From: Arsukibacterium ikkense
GTDB taxonomy: Bacteria; Pseudomonadota; Gammaproteobacteria; Enterobacterales; Alteromonadaceae
Direction of reading: 5' to 3'
Length of the DNA stretch: 64,000 nt
Assembly (NCBI RefSeq): GCF_000987775.1
Contig: NZ_LAHO01000002.1
Coordinates: forward strand, 186,001-250,000
The position numbers were made by a program, and so were the translations under genes. The notes below the pieces were generated by a model. That model saw only the letters and a program-made list of their open reading frames with translations. It did not search any database and was not told the origin of the DNA. Position 1 is the first letter of the stretch. Each line of letters starts with the position of its first letter. Shown in pieces: positions 26,123-36,748 of this stretch.

Positions 26123-27388
26123 TTACAGGCTGATACCTTTGGTTTTAGCCCGATCTTTAATATATGACTCCCAACTGCGGGTTTGCCGCGACGTTGATGG
26201 ATCACGCTTGGCATTTTGTAACGCTGCATAGGCTTCTTTCAGCTTACCCTGATAAAAGTAGGCTTCCAGAATACTCAGATGAATACTGCCAGGCCGGTCG
26301 GCATCTCTGCTCAGCGCGGCTTCAAAGGCAGTAATAGCCGCCGGGTAGCGCTGAATAGACATTAGCGCCATGCCCTGACGACGATAAGCATCGGCTTCAT
26401 TGGTTAGCTTAGCCAATTCGCCATAGTACTCGGCAGCTTTAGCAAACTCACGGGCAGCCTGGTAATTTGATGCTATGGCAGCAAGCATGGTCCGATCTTT
26501 TTTGATCACACCGCTTTTCATATACTTCTCATAAATACTGGCGGCTTTATATGGAATATTGTTATTCGCATACATCTGACCTAAAGCCCGAAAATCTGAC
26601 TCTTTGTCCAGGAAGCCTTGTGAGTAAGCAATCTGAAATGCGCTAAGCGATTTGCTGTAGTCTTCCACCAGGGTGTAGAAATTACCCAGATAAACCCAGT
26701 AGGTTTTTTCTTCGGGAAATAGCTGCACCATAGTTTCAACTACGGCAACCGTTTGTGGATAACGCCGTGATTCATATAAAGCACCCATTTTTATCATGTA
26801 ATGATTTTTATTGGGTTCTTTAGAAAACCGGATGGCGTTGTCAGCAGCAGGTACTACCTTATCAAACTCACCCATTTGGTAATGCGCATTTGCTATTCGC
26901 AGATAAGCATCAGGGTCGTTTTCACCGGTAAAACGCATCCAACGCCGGTAACTTTCAATAGCAGCGCGGAACTGGCCTTCCTGAATTTGTAAATCAGCCA
27001 GCAATTTTAACGCCGCAGACTGATCACCAAAACCCAGTACATCCGGTTTCACTGCCATATCAAGGTGCTTTATCGCCTGATTGACATCTTTAAAGGCGTA
27101 AATGTTACCCAGAAACCGGTTTAAAAACGCCGTGTCAAAATCACCGCTTGGTCTTGCATCAAGCAAAACGGCAATGGCTTCGTCAAGCTTTTCATCGTTG
27201 TAAAACTCCAGCGCTTTGGTAATTACCCGGCCAATACGCTCACCGGGTAACGTAGTTTTAGCATTTTTACGTGCTTCAATGCGCTCCCGATCGGCTGCCG
27301 TTAATTCCTGTGCTGCAATCGGTAATGAAAACAGACTAAAGCTGGCTGCTAACATAAAACTGGACGTTAATAACGTAAGTTTGTTCAT
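26123..27388 (-). CDS. TPR protein of the TonB2 energy system
   Basis: 421 residues with a signal peptide (about 1-26, ending IAAQE) and six or more TPR-like helical pairs (for example GQFRAAIESYRRWM, EFAKAAEYYGELAKL, QRYPAAITAFEAAL). It is the last gene of the cluster DUF3450-ttpC-exbB2-exbD2-tonB2 and follows tonB2 after two bases. In Vibrio and Shewanella a periplasmic TPR protein occupies this place; it is thought to assist TonB-dependent import. The binding partner is unknown. Confidence 0.9.
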   Translation of the reverse strand: MNKLTLLTSSFMLAASFSLFSLPIAAQELTAADRERIEARKNAKTTLPGERIGRVITKALEFYNDEKLDEAIAVLLDARPSGDFDTAFLNRFLGNIYAFKDVNQAIKHLDMAVKPDVLGFGDQSAALKLLADLQIQEGQFRAAIESYRRWMRFTGENDPDAYLRIANAHYQMGEFDKVVPAADNAIRFSKEPNKNHYMIKMGALYESRRYPQTVAVVETMVQLFPEEKTYWVYLGNFYTLVEDYSKSLSAFQIAYSQGFLDKESDFRALGQMYANNNIPYKAASIYEKYMKSGVIKKDRTMLAAIASNYQAAREFAKAAEYYGELAKLTNEADAYRRQGMALMSIQRYPAAITAFEAALSRDADRPGSIHLSILEAYFYQGKLKEAYAALQNAKRDPSTSRQTRSWESYIKDRAKTKGISL

Positions 27389-27390
27389 AG

Positions 27391-28005
27391 TTAACCTCCT
27401 GCCATATCAAGGGTAAAGTCCAGCTGTACCTGCTGACCTGGCTGTTGCATCGGTTTGCCGTCAACAACTTTCGGGCTATATTTCCAACGACGCAGTGCCC
27501 GAATCGCTTCGCGGTCAAATACCCGGCGCGGTTCTGCTTCCAGCACTTCTACGTTATCAACACTACCGTCTTCCATAATAGTAAAGCTTAAACGTACCCA
27601 GCCTTGTAAGCCATCACGGGCTGCTTGTACCGGGTAACGCGGTTCAATCCGTACTATTGGGGTGGCATCGCCGTCCCGTAACAGTGAACCTGGGTTATTT
27701 AAACCAACATTTGCCCCTAAATCCATACCTGGCATGTTAAAGCCAACTGCACCCGCGGTGTTAGTTTGCTCTGGCTCAGGCTGTGGCGTTTTTGGTGGCT
27801 CAGCCGGTGGTGGTGGTGGTGGTGGCGGTGGTGGCCGCCGCACCTGTGTATCTGAATCAGGCGGCGTAGTGTTGATTTCAACAACAATACGCTCTTGCTC
27901 AGGCGCCCGACGTTCGCCGCTGCCCTTAATAAGCAACGCCATAATCAGAAACAACAGAAACGTTACCACTGCACCGATAATTAACGATGTTAGGAAACGC
28001 ATCAT
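27391..28005 (-). CDS. tonB2: Energy transducer TonB, TonB2 type
   Basis: 204 residues. An N-terminal membrane anchor (about 7-27) is followed by a proline-rich periplasmic spacer with an uninterrupted run of ten prolines (about 62-71) and the C-terminal TonB domain (RVEPRYPVQAARDGLQGWV; FDREAIRALRRWKY). It couples the ExbBD proton channel to outer-membrane receptors. Tandem Met codons (28005, 28002) leave the exact start open. It lies between exbD2 and the TPR gene with gaps of two bases. A second, unlinked TonB is at 56714-57346. Confidence 0.95.
   Translation of the reverse strand: MMRFLTSLIIGAVVTFLLFLIMALLIKGSGERRAPEQERIVVEINTTPPDSDTQVRRPPPPPPPPPPAEPPKTPQPEPEQTNTAGAVGFNMPGMDLGANVGLNNPGSLLRDGDATPIVRIEPRYPVQAARDGLQGWVRLSFTIMEDGSVDNVEVLEAEPRRVFDREAIRALRRWKYSPKVVDGKPMQQPGQQVQLDFTLDMAGG
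27806..27834. repeat. GGT trinucleotide tract in tonB2
   Basis: Nine or so consecutive GGT/GGC triplets on the plus strand encode the proline run of TonB2 on the minus strand. Slippage would change spacer length in whole codons and not break the frame. Confidence 0.85.
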
Positions 28006-28007
28006 AA

Positions 28008-28412
28008 CTATTTTTTCTCCCCGGCAATGGTAATGACAAGCGATTGGTCAGCAGCTTTAATCTGATCCATTACTTCCATTACGACACCGTGTCTAGCGCC
28101 AACGTCAGCCTGCAGAATAATGGTGTCTGTAGGTGATTCAGCTCTTAAACGTTCAATGTTGGCAGAAACCCGCTCAATATCGACCATCCGCTTATCCATC
28201 CATACCTCACCATTCTCACGAATAGCGATAAAGATAGTGGCTGATGGCTTTTGTTGCGCCTGGGTTGCTTCCGGCTTGTTAACATCGATACCCGCCTCTT
28301 TCACGAAAGAGGTAGTAACAATGAAGAATATCAACATAATGAAAACGATATCCATCATCGGCGTGATGTCGATTGCCGCTTCCTCGTCTTCACGAATACG
28401 TTTACGTGCCAT
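28008..28412 (-). CDS. exbD2: Biopolymer transport protein ExbD (ExbD2)
   Basis: 134 residues. A single membrane helix carries the proton-relay aspartate (PMMDIVFIMLIFFIVTTSF, Asp about 22) and is followed by a periplasmic domain (TIFIAIRENGEVWMD; TIILQADVGARHGVVMEVMDQIK in parts). It forms the proton channel with ExbB2 and TtpC. Genes upstream and downstream are separated by 11 and 2 bases. Confidence 0.95.
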   Translation of the reverse strand: MARKRIREDEEAAIDITPMMDIVFIMLIFFIVTTSFVKEAGIDVNKPEATQAQQKPSATIFIAIRENGEVWMDKRMVDIERVSANIERLRAESPTDTIILQADVGARHGVVMEVMDQIKAADQSLVITIAGEKK

Positions 28413-28423
28413 AAATTTCTCTC

Positions 28424-28951
28424 TTAATGATGCGGTAAGCTGTCAACGAGATCTGCTTTTTCCCGTTTCACTTTCACTTCCAGCCGCGAACTGAAAAACA
28501 AACCTGATAACGCTGCAACCATACCGGCCATCGTCGGAATCGTTGCCATCGAGATACCGGCCGCCATGGTACGCGGGTTACCGGTACCTTGCGTAGCCAT
28601 GATATCGAATACCGCTATCATACCGGTTACAGTGCCTAACAAGCCTACTAAAGGACACATCGCAACCAGGGTTTTAATCAGTAACATCCGCTGATCAAGG
28701 TTATTTGTCGCCTCAGAAATCCAGGTATCACGGATTTTATGAGCATACCAGGAAGTGGTATCTGCTCTGGCATCCCATCTGGCAATGATATCCTGTTTAA
28801 TTTTAGGAAACACTGCCGACACGTACCAGTAGCGCTCTAACATCAAGAACCACATGATGAAGAGAACCACGGCAACAACGTATAACACGTTGCCACCGGT
28901 ATGAATAAAATCCTGTACCGATTCCCACAGCCCTACTAGCTGGGTAATCAT
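28424..28951 (-). CDS. exbB2: MotA/TolQ/ExbB proton channel protein (ExbB2)
   Basis: 175 residues, three membrane segments. The conserved CPLVGLLGTVTGMIAVF segment (about 110-126) and the AGISMATIPTMAGMVAAL helix are diagnostic for ExbB/TolQ. It partners ExbD2. The stop of the upstream ttpC gene overlaps the start by one base. Confidence 0.95.
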   Translation of the reverse strand: MITQLVGLWESVQDFIHTGGNVLYVVAVVLFIMWFLMLERYWYVSAVFPKIKQDIIARWDARADTTSWYAHKIRDTWISEATNNLDQRMLLIKTLVAMCPLVGLLGTVTGMIAVFDIMATQGTGNPRTMAAGISMATIPTMAGMVAALSGLFFSSRLEVKVKREKADLVDSLPHH

Positions 28952-30318
28952 TAGGCGTTCTCCTTCTCCGCATGAGCAGCGACAATACCTGCGCTCTGCT
29001 CATCCAGCACGTGTAAAATAGATTTCGCTTTAGCTTGTACAATGCTGTGTACAAACAGTAATGGTAAGGCTGCAATCAGACCTAATGCGGTTGTTACCAA
29101 CGCCAGTGAGATTGAACCTGCCATCAGTTTCGGGTCACCCGTACCGTACAAGGTAATTTGCTGGAACGTAAGGATCATACCGATAACAGTACCTAACAGA
29201 CCCATCAGCGGCGCTACCGCAGCAAACAGCTTAATCATACCAATGCCACGGTCAACTTTTGGTGTTTCACGCAGAATGGCTTCATCAAGCTTCAGTTCAA
29301 GATTTTCAACATCAGCAGAACGGTTCTGGTGATACACATTCAGGATACGACCCAGTGGGTTGCTGTCTGATGGACTTGCCAGGTTTTTCAGCTGTGCACG
29401 CATTTTGCCGCCAACCATGGTTAATACCAGGAAGCGCTCAAGTGCAATTAATAAACCGATAAACAGTAATACCGTGATCAGATAACCAACGGTGCCGCCC
29501 TGATGGTAGTATTCCATTAAGGTGCTGCGTTGCTGGTTTAAGCGCAGTAAGCTGTTGCCTTTAGTCGGGTCAACATATAAACCGGCCAGCTGGCCCTTAG
29601 CGGCACTGTGGTAATCAGCAACAGAACCATGAATTTTACCCTGAGGCTGACGACCCAATGGTTGAATTTGGTCTGTATCGACGTTGCGGATTAAATACTG
29701 ATCAGCCGTCGTCAGGTGGAAGGCACCAAAACGGGTAACCCGCTCAGTAGAACTACCGCCATCCAGTTTAACCACTTGCGCGTCAAACTTGGAAATTTTG
29801 GCTGATTCTGTCATTTCGGTCAGCATGGCAACCCAAAGGTCTTCCATCTGGCTTAAAGTTGGCAGTTCAGTCGCAGCGGCGATAGCACGCAGTGGCACTT
29901 CACGGCCTGGGTACTGGGCACTGATCAGTGAACTGGTAATCACACCGATAGCCTGGTTGGCAGACTGACGCACCACACCAAATACTTCACCCATAGTTCC
30001 CTGAGCACTTTCCAGCTCCTGGATTTTCTGAGCGATTAAGATGTCATTGTCAGAATATTGCTTCGCAAGACGCTTGCCGCGGGCTTCTTCATCAGCATAT
30101 TGTCTTTTAGCTGTGTTTAACAATGCTTGTTTATCAGCCCGGTCAGCCAGGAAAGCACGTTCACGTTCCTGATTCATCCGGCCTTCAACAGCCCGTTCTC
30201 TTTTAATTTGCTCAAGTAGCTGGTCTAGCTGAGCGGTGTTCGCTACAGCGTTAAATGCTAATGATGCAGATAAAGTCATCGCAGCAGCAACAACTAATGT
30301 TTTAATAGCCTTTCTCAT
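28951..30318 (-). CDS. ttpC: TtpC-like MotA/TolQ/ExbB family protein with periplasmic coiled coil
   Basis: 455 residues. A signal peptide (about 1-26) is followed by a periplasmic coiled-coil (ERERAFLADRADKQALLNTAK, EEARGKRLAKQY) and globular region to about 270. A C-terminal ExbB-like domain with three membrane helices follows (APLMGLLGTVIGMILTF; GSISLALVTTALGLIAALPL in parts). This composite architecture is that of TtpC, the accessory component of TonB2 systems in Vibrio and Shewanella. It starts six bases after the DUF3450 stop. Confidence 0.92.
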   Translation of the reverse strand: MRKAIKTLVVAAAMTLSASLAFNAVANTAQLDQLLEQIKRERAVEGRMNQERERAFLADRADKQALLNTAKRQYADEEARGKRLAKQYSDNDILIAQKIQELESAQGTMGEVFGVVRQSANQAIGVITSSLISAQYPGREVPLRAIAAATELPTLSQMEDLWVAMLTEMTESAKISKFDAQVVKLDGGSSTERVTRFGAFHLTTADQYLIRNVDTDQIQPLGRQPQGKIHGSVADYHSAAKGQLAGLYVDPTKGNSLLRLNQQRSTLMEYYHQGGTVGYLITVLLFIGLLIALERFLVLTMVGGKMRAQLKNLASPSDSNPLGRILNVYHQNRSADVENLELKLDEAILRETPKVDRGIGMIKLFAAVAPLMGLLGTVIGMILTFQQITLYGTGDPKLMAGSISLALVTTALGLIAALPLLFVHSIVQAKAKSILHVLDEQSAGIVAAHAEKENA

Positions 30319-30324
30319 TTATTC

Positions 30325-31095
30325 TTACTCCGCTGCGAAAAGTGGTACACGGTCCATATCAGGGGTCGCTTCACGACGCGACATCTTGATAAGGTTGGTG
30401 ATTGAATTCATGTATGAATCAGGTAGCTTTTCCCAGCTCTTTGTTTCTTTATTGTAAGCCCAGGCTGCTTTGCCGTCTAAAGACTGTGCGGTAAGCGCCA
30501 AGCGGCCGACACTTAAATAGTCAACGGTAATTTCCTGACCTTCAAAATTCAGGGTACCCTGGAAGGCGGCCATTTCAGTGCCATAACCCATTTCGATGCT
30601 GTAAGCTTCCAGGATCTGACGATACTGTTCTGAACGTTGCACGTCTGAACGTTCCATCAATTCGCGTAAACGGGCAACGCGCTCTAACCGACGTTCGGTA
30701 CGCAATGGAATGTCTGCGTTAACAAACTGCTCTAACGCATCTATCATCCGGAACATCAAAGGAACGGTACCTTTGTTGGTGTTTTCCAAATCGTCCATCT
30801 GACGTTGCAAAGAGTTAACCTGGCGCTGTTGGTCGGTAACCAGCGTTTGCAAAAAATCGTTGTAAACTTTTAAGTTTTCAGTTTGCACCACAACTACACG
30901 GTACTCACCCAGCAATTCCTGAGTTTGTTCGTAAATGGTGTTTATTTTTTCCTGAGACTGCACGGCAGCACGTTGGATCTGGCTATTCGCCTGATGAAGA
31001 TCTTTTAAGTCTGTTGCAGCGGCAGAGCCGGCAAAAGCTAAGCTGCCAGCCAGCGCTGAGGCAACAAGACTCTTTTGAATTTTTTTGTTAAACAT
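30325..31095 (-). CDS. DUF3450 family periplasmic coiled-coil protein
   Basis: 256 residues. A signal peptide (about 1-27, ending SAAAT) precedes a long coiled coil (QANSQIQRAAVQSQEKINTIY through QRQVNSLQRQMDDLEN) and a compact C-terminal domain (GQEITVDYLSVGRLALTAQS). DUF3450 proteins stand first in TonB2-type clusters in marine gammaproteobacteria. The frame runs back to 31227, but ATG 31095 begins the signal peptide MFNKKIQKS and has GGGA seven bases upstream. The function is unknown; support of the TtpC/TonB complex is inferred from conserved order. Confidence 0.92.
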   Translation of the reverse strand: MFNKKIQKSLVASALAGSLAFAGSAAATDLKDLHQANSQIQRAAVQSQEKINTIYEQTQELLGEYRVVVVQTENLKVYNDFLQTLVTDQQRQVNSLQRQMDDLENTNKGTVPLMFRMIDALEQFVNADIPLRTERRLERVARLRELMERSDVQRSEQYRQILEAYSIEMGYGTEMAAFQGTLNFEGQEITVDYLSVGRLALTAQSLDGKAAWAYNKETKSWEKLPDSYMNSITNLIKMSRREATPDMDRVPLFAAE

Positions 31096-31149
31096 AGTTC
31101 CCAACCAATTATTGCTGATTAACGTAACCTGATTAGTATAAGGGCCTAT

Positions 31150-31162
31150 TCTGAAATTCAGA
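31150..31162. promoter_or_regulatory. 13-bp palindrome upstream of the TonB2 operon
   Basis: TCTGAAATTCAGA is a perfect inverted repeat (6+1+6) about 55 bases upstream of the DUF3450 start. It does not match the Fur, LexA or PhoB consensus. It may be an operator for the operon. Confidence 0.35.
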
Positions 31163-31344
31163 GACAATAAGCCCTCGGTTAGAGGGTAAACCGTCCGCAT
31201 CATTGCAGTTAAAACACAGGTTGTCAACAGCCTGCAGCTGCCCGCCTGTGTGTATTACCGCGCTGTTCCGGCCGGTTTATCACCCGTTTTAAGTGTCATT
31301 AAACCGATACTTGTTAATATTTAATGACGTATTAAATTTTGTGG

Positions 31345-32409
31345 TTATTTTATGTTCGGTGTTAGTTTGCCAGCCGTATATAAATCAACCATTGCATCCA
31401 GTGACAATGGCTTTATCTTGCTGCCATTGCCGGCACAACCAAAGGCTTCGTAGCGGGCAATACAAATGTCTGCCATTGCCGTTACCGACGCCTGTAGATA
31501 CTTACGTGGGTCAAATTCTGCCGGGTGCAATGCCATGTAACGACGAATTGCGCCGGTAGATGCCAGGCGTAAATCAGTGTCAATATTGATTTTACGCACC
31601 CCAAATTTAATGCCCTGTTGTATTTGAGCCACTGGTACACCGTAAGTTTCCGGGATCTTACCACCATACTCGTTGATGATTTCCAGCCAGTCTTGCGGCA
31701 CAGATGACGAACCATGCATGACCAGGTGGGTATCGGGTATCCGCTGGTGAATAGCTTTAATCCGATCTATCGCCAGAATATCATCAGTGGGTGGCCGGCT
31801 AAACTTATAAGCACCATGTGAGGTGCCACAGGCAATGGCCAACGCATCCACCTGCGTTTCCCGCACAAATTGCGCCGCCTCTTCCGGGTCGGTCAGCATC
31901 TGATCATGCGTTAATACGCAATTGGCACCAATACCATCTTCCTCGCCCGCTTCGCCGGTTTCCAATGAGCCCAGACAACCTAACTCACCTTCAACTGAGA
32001 CACCACAAGCGTGCGCTATTTCAACAACCTTGCGCGTTACATTAACATTATAAGCATAGTCCATCGGCGTTTTACCATCTTCACCCAGTGAACCATCCAT
32101 CATCACTGACGAAAAGCCCAGCTGAATGGAACGCTGGCAGACGGCCAGTGACGTGCCATGGTCCTGGTGCATCACCACCGGAATATGCGGAAACTCTTCT
32201 ACTGCGGCCAATATCAGATGGCGCAGGAAAGGCGCACCTGCATATTTACGAGCCCCCGCTGAAGCTTGCACTATCACCGGGCTGTCCGTTTTATCAGCGG
32301 CCAGCATAATGGCGCGCATTTGTTCCAGGTTGTTTACGTTAAATGCCGGTACGCCATAACCGAACTCGGCGGCGTGATCGAGCATTTGCCGTAATGATAT
32401 CAGTGCCAT
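31345..32409 (-). CDS. fba: Class II fructose-bisphosphate aldolase
   Basis: 354 residues. [27 protein letters not shown] at the start (in parts), the zinc-site histidines in [11 protein letters not shown] (about 77-87) and [11 protein letters not shown] (about 230) identify the class II enzyme, Calvin-cycle-like subtype. It interconverts fructose 1,6-bisphosphate with the two triose phosphates. It is the last gene of tkt-epd-pgk-fba; the 68 bases to pgk are A/T-rich and may hold a secondary promoter. Confidence 0.96.
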   Translation of the reverse strand: MALISLRQMLDHAAEFGYGVPAFNVNNLEQMRAIMLAADKTDSPVIVQASAGARKYAGAPFLRHLILAAVEEFPHIPVVMHQDHGTSLAVCQRSIQLGFSSVMMDGSLGEDGKTPMDYAYNVNVTRKVVEIAHACGVSVEGELGCLGSLETGEAGEEDGIGANCVLTHDQMLTDPEEAAQFVRETQVDALAIACGTSHGAYKFSRPPTDDILAIDRIKAIHQRIPDTHLVMHGSSSVPQDWLEIINEYGGKIPETYGVPVAQIQQGIKFGVRKINIDTDLRLASTGAIRRYMALHPAEFDPRKYLQASVTAMADICIARYEAFGCAGNGSKIKPLSLDAMVDLYTAGKLTPNIK

Positions 32410-32477
32410 GTAAGCCTCTCTTTTATACTAAGGTACAGTTTGTAGGTAAAATGTCGTACTTATTTAATTATAAATTT

Positions 32478-33662
32478 TTATTTAACGTCGCTGGCCCGTT
32501 GTTCCAGTATAGCGACTGCCGGTAAGGTTTTGCCTTCTAAAAACTCTAAAAAAGCGCCACCACCGGTTGAAATATAGGACACATCGGCCGCAATGCCGAA
32601 CTTATCGATAGCCGCCAGGGTATCGCCACCACCGGCAATAGAAAATGCATTGCTGCTTGCAATCGCCTCGGCCAGTGCTTTGGTACCGGCAGCAAACTGT
32701 TCAAACTCAAATACACCGACCGGGCCATTCCAGACAATGGTACCGGCATTTTTCAGAATATCGGTCAGCTGCGCGATCGTGGCCGGGCCAATATCAAAAA
32801 TCATTTCAGTACTGGTTACATCCGCCACCAGTTTTAAACTGGCGGGTGTTTTTTCGTTAAACTCCTGCCCTACTACCACGTCACGGGGAACCGGGATAAT
32901 AGCACCACGTGCTTTTGCCTGGGCGATCAAACGCTTTGCCTCAGGAATAAGATCGGGTTCATACAGCGACTTGCCGACGTTGTTACCCTCGGCTGCGATA
33001 AAGGTATTGGCAATACCGCCACCGACAATTAGCTGATCAACGATGCCGGATAACGATTCCAGCACGGTCAGTTTAGTTGATACTTTTGAACCGCCGACTA
33101 TAGCGACTAATGGCCGTTTCGGATTTTTCAAGGCGGCCCCTAAAGCATCCAGCTCGGCGACCAGCAACGGCCCGGCGCACGCCACCGGCGCAAACTTGGC
33201 TACACCATGGGTTGAAGCCTGCGCCCGGTGCGCGGTGCCAAAGGCATCCATCACGAACACATCACACAAAGCTGCCAGCTGCTGTGCCAGCTTATCATCA
33301 TTATTAGCTTCACCAGTATTAAAGCGGACATTTTCAAACACCACAACTTCACCACTACTTACCTGCACACCCTGCAAATAATCACTGGCTAACCTGACGG
33401 GGACCTTAAGTGCACCGGCTAAATAATCAACTACTGGCTGCAGCGACGCCTCCTGAGTAAACGCGCCCTCTTCTGGCCGGCCCAGGTGTGACATCACCAT
33501 GACCCGGGCACCTTGATCCAGCGCCAGTTGCAAGGTGGGTATTGCCGCTTTTAAGCGGGCGTCTGAGGTTACCTTGCCCGCTTTTACCGGAACATTTAAA
33601 TCTTCCCGAATTAATACCCGTTTACCGGCTAAATCCAGGTCACTCATCCGAATAACGCTCAT
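32478..33662 (-). CDS. pgk: Phosphoglycerate kinase
   Basis: 394 residues. The substrate loop [11 protein letters not shown] near the N-terminus, [20 protein letters not shown] (about 200) and the C-terminal nucleotide site GGGDTLAAI (about 343) are all present. It transfers phosphate between 1,3-bisphosphoglycerate and ADP. It is 16 bases downstream of epd, in the usual gammaproteobacterial order. Confidence 0.97.
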   Translation of the reverse strand: MSVIRMSDLDLAGKRVLIREDLNVPVKAGKVTSDARLKAAIPTLQLALDQGARVMVMSHLGRPEEGAFTQEASLQPVVDYLAGALKVPVRLASDYLQGVQVSSGEVVVFENVRFNTGEANNDDKLAQQLAALCDVFVMDAFGTAHRAQASTHGVAKFAPVACAGPLLVAELDALGAALKNPKRPLVAIVGGSKVSTKLTVLESLSGIVDQLIVGGGIANTFIAAEGNNVGKSLYEPDLIPEAKRLIAQAKARGAIIPVPRDVVVGQEFNEKTPASLKLVADVTSTEMIFDIGPATIAQLTDILKNAGTIVWNGPVGVFEFEQFAAGTKALAEAIASSNAFSIAGGGDTLAAIDKFGIAADVSYISTGGGAFLEFLEGKTLPAVAILEQRASDVK

Positions 33663-33678
33663 TTATTGCTCCTTGTCA

Positions 33679-34692
33679 TCAATTCTGTTGCTGCATGGCC
33701 CGGGCGGTATCAAGCATCCGGTTGGCAAAGCCCCATTCGTTGTCACACCACACCAGGCATTTTACCAGGCGTTTATGGCTAACCCGGGTTTGCGAACCAT
33801 CAACAATGCAGGAATGCGGGTTATGATTAAAATCAACGGAAACCAGTGGTTCTTCAGTATAATCCAGAATACCGCTCAGGCTGCCGATACCGGCTTGTTG
33901 TAAAGCCTGATTCACCTTGCTGATGCTAACATCCTGATGCAAGGTAACACTTAAATCCATTGCGGTAACGTTAACCGTTGGTACCCGCACAGCAATGGCT
34001 TCAAACCGGCCGGCAAACTTAGGTAAAATGCGCTCTATGCCAAGTGCCAGCTTGGTATCAACCGGAATAATTGACTGGCTGGCTGCCCGGGTACGGCGCA
34101 AGTCGGGATGATAGGCATCGATGACCTGCTGATCATGCATCGAGGCATGGATAGTGGTAATAGCACCGCTCTCCACGCCAAAATGCTGATCAAGTACCTG
34201 AATAACCGGCACTATGCAGTTGGTGGTACAAGAGCCCGCTGATACGACGGTCATGTCAGGGCTGAGTAAGTGTTGGTTAATACCATAAATAATAGTGGCA
34301 TCGATATCGGTATCTGCCGGATGAGAAAACAACACCTTTCTGGCACCTGCTGTTAAGTGCCAATTAGCGTGCTCGCGGCTGTGAAACACGCCGGTACATT
34401 CCAGTACGATATCAACGTCCAGCTCTGCCCAGGGCAGCTCCAGCGGATCAGCTTCGCTAAACAGGGCAATATCATCACCCGCTACTGTTATACCACCGCT
34501 AAATGACTCTACCTTGCTGGCAAACCGACCATGCGAGGTATCGTATTTCAGCAGATGTGCCACCCCTTTCGCATCGGCCAGCTCGTTAATAGCCACAACC
34601 TGCAACTGCTGTTGCCAACCATTTTCATAAATCGCCCGCACTATATTGCGGCCAATCCGGCCAAAGCCATTTATTGCCAGTTTAATTGCCAT
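33679..34692 (-). CDS. epd: D-erythrose-4-phosphate dehydrogenase
   Basis: 337 residues of the GAPDH fold. [13 protein letters not shown] binds NAD and the catalytic cysteine is in GSCTTNC (about residue 155). [41 protein letters not shown] (in parts) and [11 protein letters not shown] match E. coli Epd more closely than GapA. It oxidises erythrose 4-phosphate on the way to pyridoxal 5'-phosphate. The residue before the active-site loop is SAG where Epd usually has SNA. Context between tkt and pgk agrees with Epd. Confidence 0.92.
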   Translation of the reverse strand: MAIKLAINGFGRIGRNIVRAIYENGWQQQLQVVAINELADAKGVAHLLKYDTSHGRFASKVESFSGGITVAGDDIALFSEADPLELPWAELDVDIVLECTGVFHSREHANWHLTAGARKVLFSHPADTDIDATIIYGINQHLLSPDMTVVSAGSCTTNCIVPVIQVLDQHFGVESGAITTIHASMHDQQVIDAYHPDLRRTRAASQSIIPVDTKLALGIERILPKFAGRFEAIAVRVPTVNVTAMDLSVTLHQDVSISKVNQALQQAGIGSLSGILDYTEEPLVSVDFNHNPHSCIVDGSQTRVSHKRLVKCLVWCDNEWGFANRMLDTARAMQQQN

Positions 34693-34750
34693 AACACCAC
34701 ATAAAAGTGGGACCGCTGTGCGGCCCCGAAATTACTATTCACTAAGTTGT

Positions 34751-36748
34751 TTAGCTAAATTGTTTGTCAGCAGCCTGCACTATAGCATCAACTGTAATAC
34801 CAAAATGCTTAAACAGCTGCTCAGCCGGTGCAGATTCACCAAAACTGGTCATGCCAATAATATCGCCAGCTAAACCGACATATTTGTACCAACTGTCAAC
34901 AATACCCGCTTCCACTGCAATGCGTTTGGTTACAGCAGACGGTAATACGGCTTCACGATAAGCCGCATCCTGGGCATCAAACACATCGGTTGACGGCATA
35001 GAGACCACCCGCACTTGCTTGCCTTGCTCAGTCAGGGTTTTTGCAGCCTGCACTGCCAGCTCCACTTCAGAGCCGGTGGCAATGATAATCAGCTCTGCAG
35101 CTTGGTCGCTATCAAGCAGCACATAGCCACCACGCTTAATATTGCTGACAGTTGCTGCATCGCGCGCTTGCTGCACCAGGTTCTGCCGGCTGAAGATTAA
35201 GGTAGTAGGACCTGAGGTGCGCTCAATGGCTGCCTGCCATGCCACTGCAGATTCTACCTGATCGCACGGCCGCCAATTCATTAAATTAGGGGTAGCGCGT
35301 AAGCTTACCAACTGCTCGACCGGCTGGTGGGTTGGGCCATCTTCGCCCAGACCAATTGAATCGTGAGTATAAACAAAAATAACCCGCTGCTTCATCAGGG
35401 CAGCCATCCGCACTGCGTTACGGGCATATTCCATAAACATTAAAAAGGTGGCGCCATAAGGCACGAAGCCGCCATGCAACGCTATACCGTTCATCATGGC
35501 TGACATGCCAAATTCGCGCACACCGTAATATATATAGTTACCACTGGCATCTGCTGCGGTAACGGGTTTGGAGCCCGACCAGATAGTCAGGTTAGAACCG
35601 GCTAAATCGGCAGAACCGCCCAGCAATTCAGGCAGTAACGGGCCAAACGCATTCAGGGCATTTTGCGACGCTTTGCGGCTGGCGATGGTAGCAGGATTAG
35701 CCTGCAGCTTTGCAATATATGCTTGCGATTGCTCAGCCCAATTGGCCGGTAACTCACCGGCGGTACGGCGGCTGAACTCGGCTGCCAGCTCCGGGTGCGC
35801 TTGCTGGTAAGCAGCAAACAGGGTGTTCCACTGCGCTTCTGCAGCTTCACCCTTACTGTTTGCATCCCACTTTGCATAAATATCAGCCGGTATTGCAAAG
35901 GGCGCATGTGGCCATTGCAGGTAATCGCGGGTAGCGGCAATTTCAGCCTCTCCCAAAGGGGCACCGTGGCAGTCGTGGCTGCCACCTTTATTCGGTGAAC
36001 CATAGCCAATCACCGTTTTACAGCAAATCAGGGTTGGTTTATCCGTCTGGGCCTGGGCCTGGGCAATCGCTGCTTTAACGGCGTCACTGTTGTGGCCATC
36101 AACATTGGCAATAACGTGCCAGCCATAAGCGGCAAAGCGGGCCGGGGTGTCGTCTGTAAACCAGCCTTCAACGTGGCCATCTATTGAAATACCGTTGTCA
36201 TCCCAGAAGGCAATCAGCTTGTTCAGCCCCAGGGTGCCGGCAATAGAGCAGGCCTCATGCGAAATGCCCTCCATTAAGCAGCCATCGCCCAAAAAGACAT
36301 AAGTGTGGTGGTCTACCACCGCAAAATCCGGCTGGTTAAACTGCGCGGCCAGGGTTTTTTCTGCCAGGGCCATGCCTACCGCATTGGTAATACCCTGGCC
36401 CAGCGGGCCGGTAGTGGTTTCAACACCCGGCGCATAACCATACTCCGGGTGGCCCGGGGTTCTGGAATGCAACTGACGGAACTGCTTTAAATCATCAATC
36501 GTTAAATCGTATCCGCTGAGATGCAACAACGAATACAACAGCATAGAGCCATGCCCATTTGACAGCACAAAGCGATCCCTGTCTGCCCAATTTGGATTTG
36601 CAGGGTTATGTTTCAGGTAATCCCGCCAGAGTACTTCAGCAATATCTGCCATGCCCATAGGGGCACCAGGATGGCCTGACTTTGCTTGTTGAACGGCATC
36701 CATACTTAACGCACGGATCGCATTGGCGAGTTGTTTACGAGATGGCAT
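34751..36748 (-). CDS. tkt: Transketolase
   Basis: About 665 residues. Thiamine-diphosphate motifs are intact: [34 protein letters not shown] and DNGISIDGH in the first domain, and [20 protein letters not shown] (in parts) in the second. It moves two-carbon units between sugar phosphates. The frame runs back to 36805, but ATG 36748 starts MPSRKQLAN with AGGAG five bases upstream. It is the first gene of the tkt-epd-pgk-fba unit and is divergent from metK. Confidence 0.97.
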   Translation of the reverse strand: MPSRKQLANAIRALSMDAVQQAKSGHPGAPMGMADIAEVLWRDYLKHNPANPNWADRDRFVLSNGHGSMLLYSLLHLSGYDLTIDDLKQFRQLHSRTPGHPEYGYAPGVETTTGPLGQGITNAVGMALAEKTLAAQFNQPDFAVVDHHTYVFLGDGCLMEGISHEACSIAGTLGLNKLIAFWDDNGISIDGHVEGWFTDDTPARFAAYGWHVIANVDGHNSDAVKAAIAQAQAQTDKPTLICCKTVIGYGSPNKGGSHDCHGAPLGEAEIAATRDYLQWPHAPFAIPADIYAKWDANSKGEAAEAQWNTLFAAYQQAHPELAAEFSRRTAGELPANWAEQSQAYIAKLQANPATIASRKASQNALNAFGPLLPELLGGSADLAGSNLTIWSGSKPVTAADASGNYIYYGVREFGMSAMMNGIALHGGFVPYGATFLMFMEYARNAVRMAALMKQRVIFVYTHDSIGLGEDGPTHQPVEQLVSLRATPNLMNWRPCDQVESAVAWQAAIERTSGPTTLIFSRQNLVQQARDAATVSNIKRGGYVLLDSDQAAELIIIATGSEVELAVQAAKTLTEQGKQVRVVSMPSTDVFDAQDAAYREAVLPSAVTKRIAVEAGIVDSWYKYVGLAGDIIGMTSFGESAPAEQLFKHFGITVDAIVQAADKQFS

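Noticed and set aside
33679..34692. Glyceraldehyde-3-phosphate dehydrogenase (GapA)
   Set aside because: The sequence blocks and the position between tkt and pgk fit Epd better.
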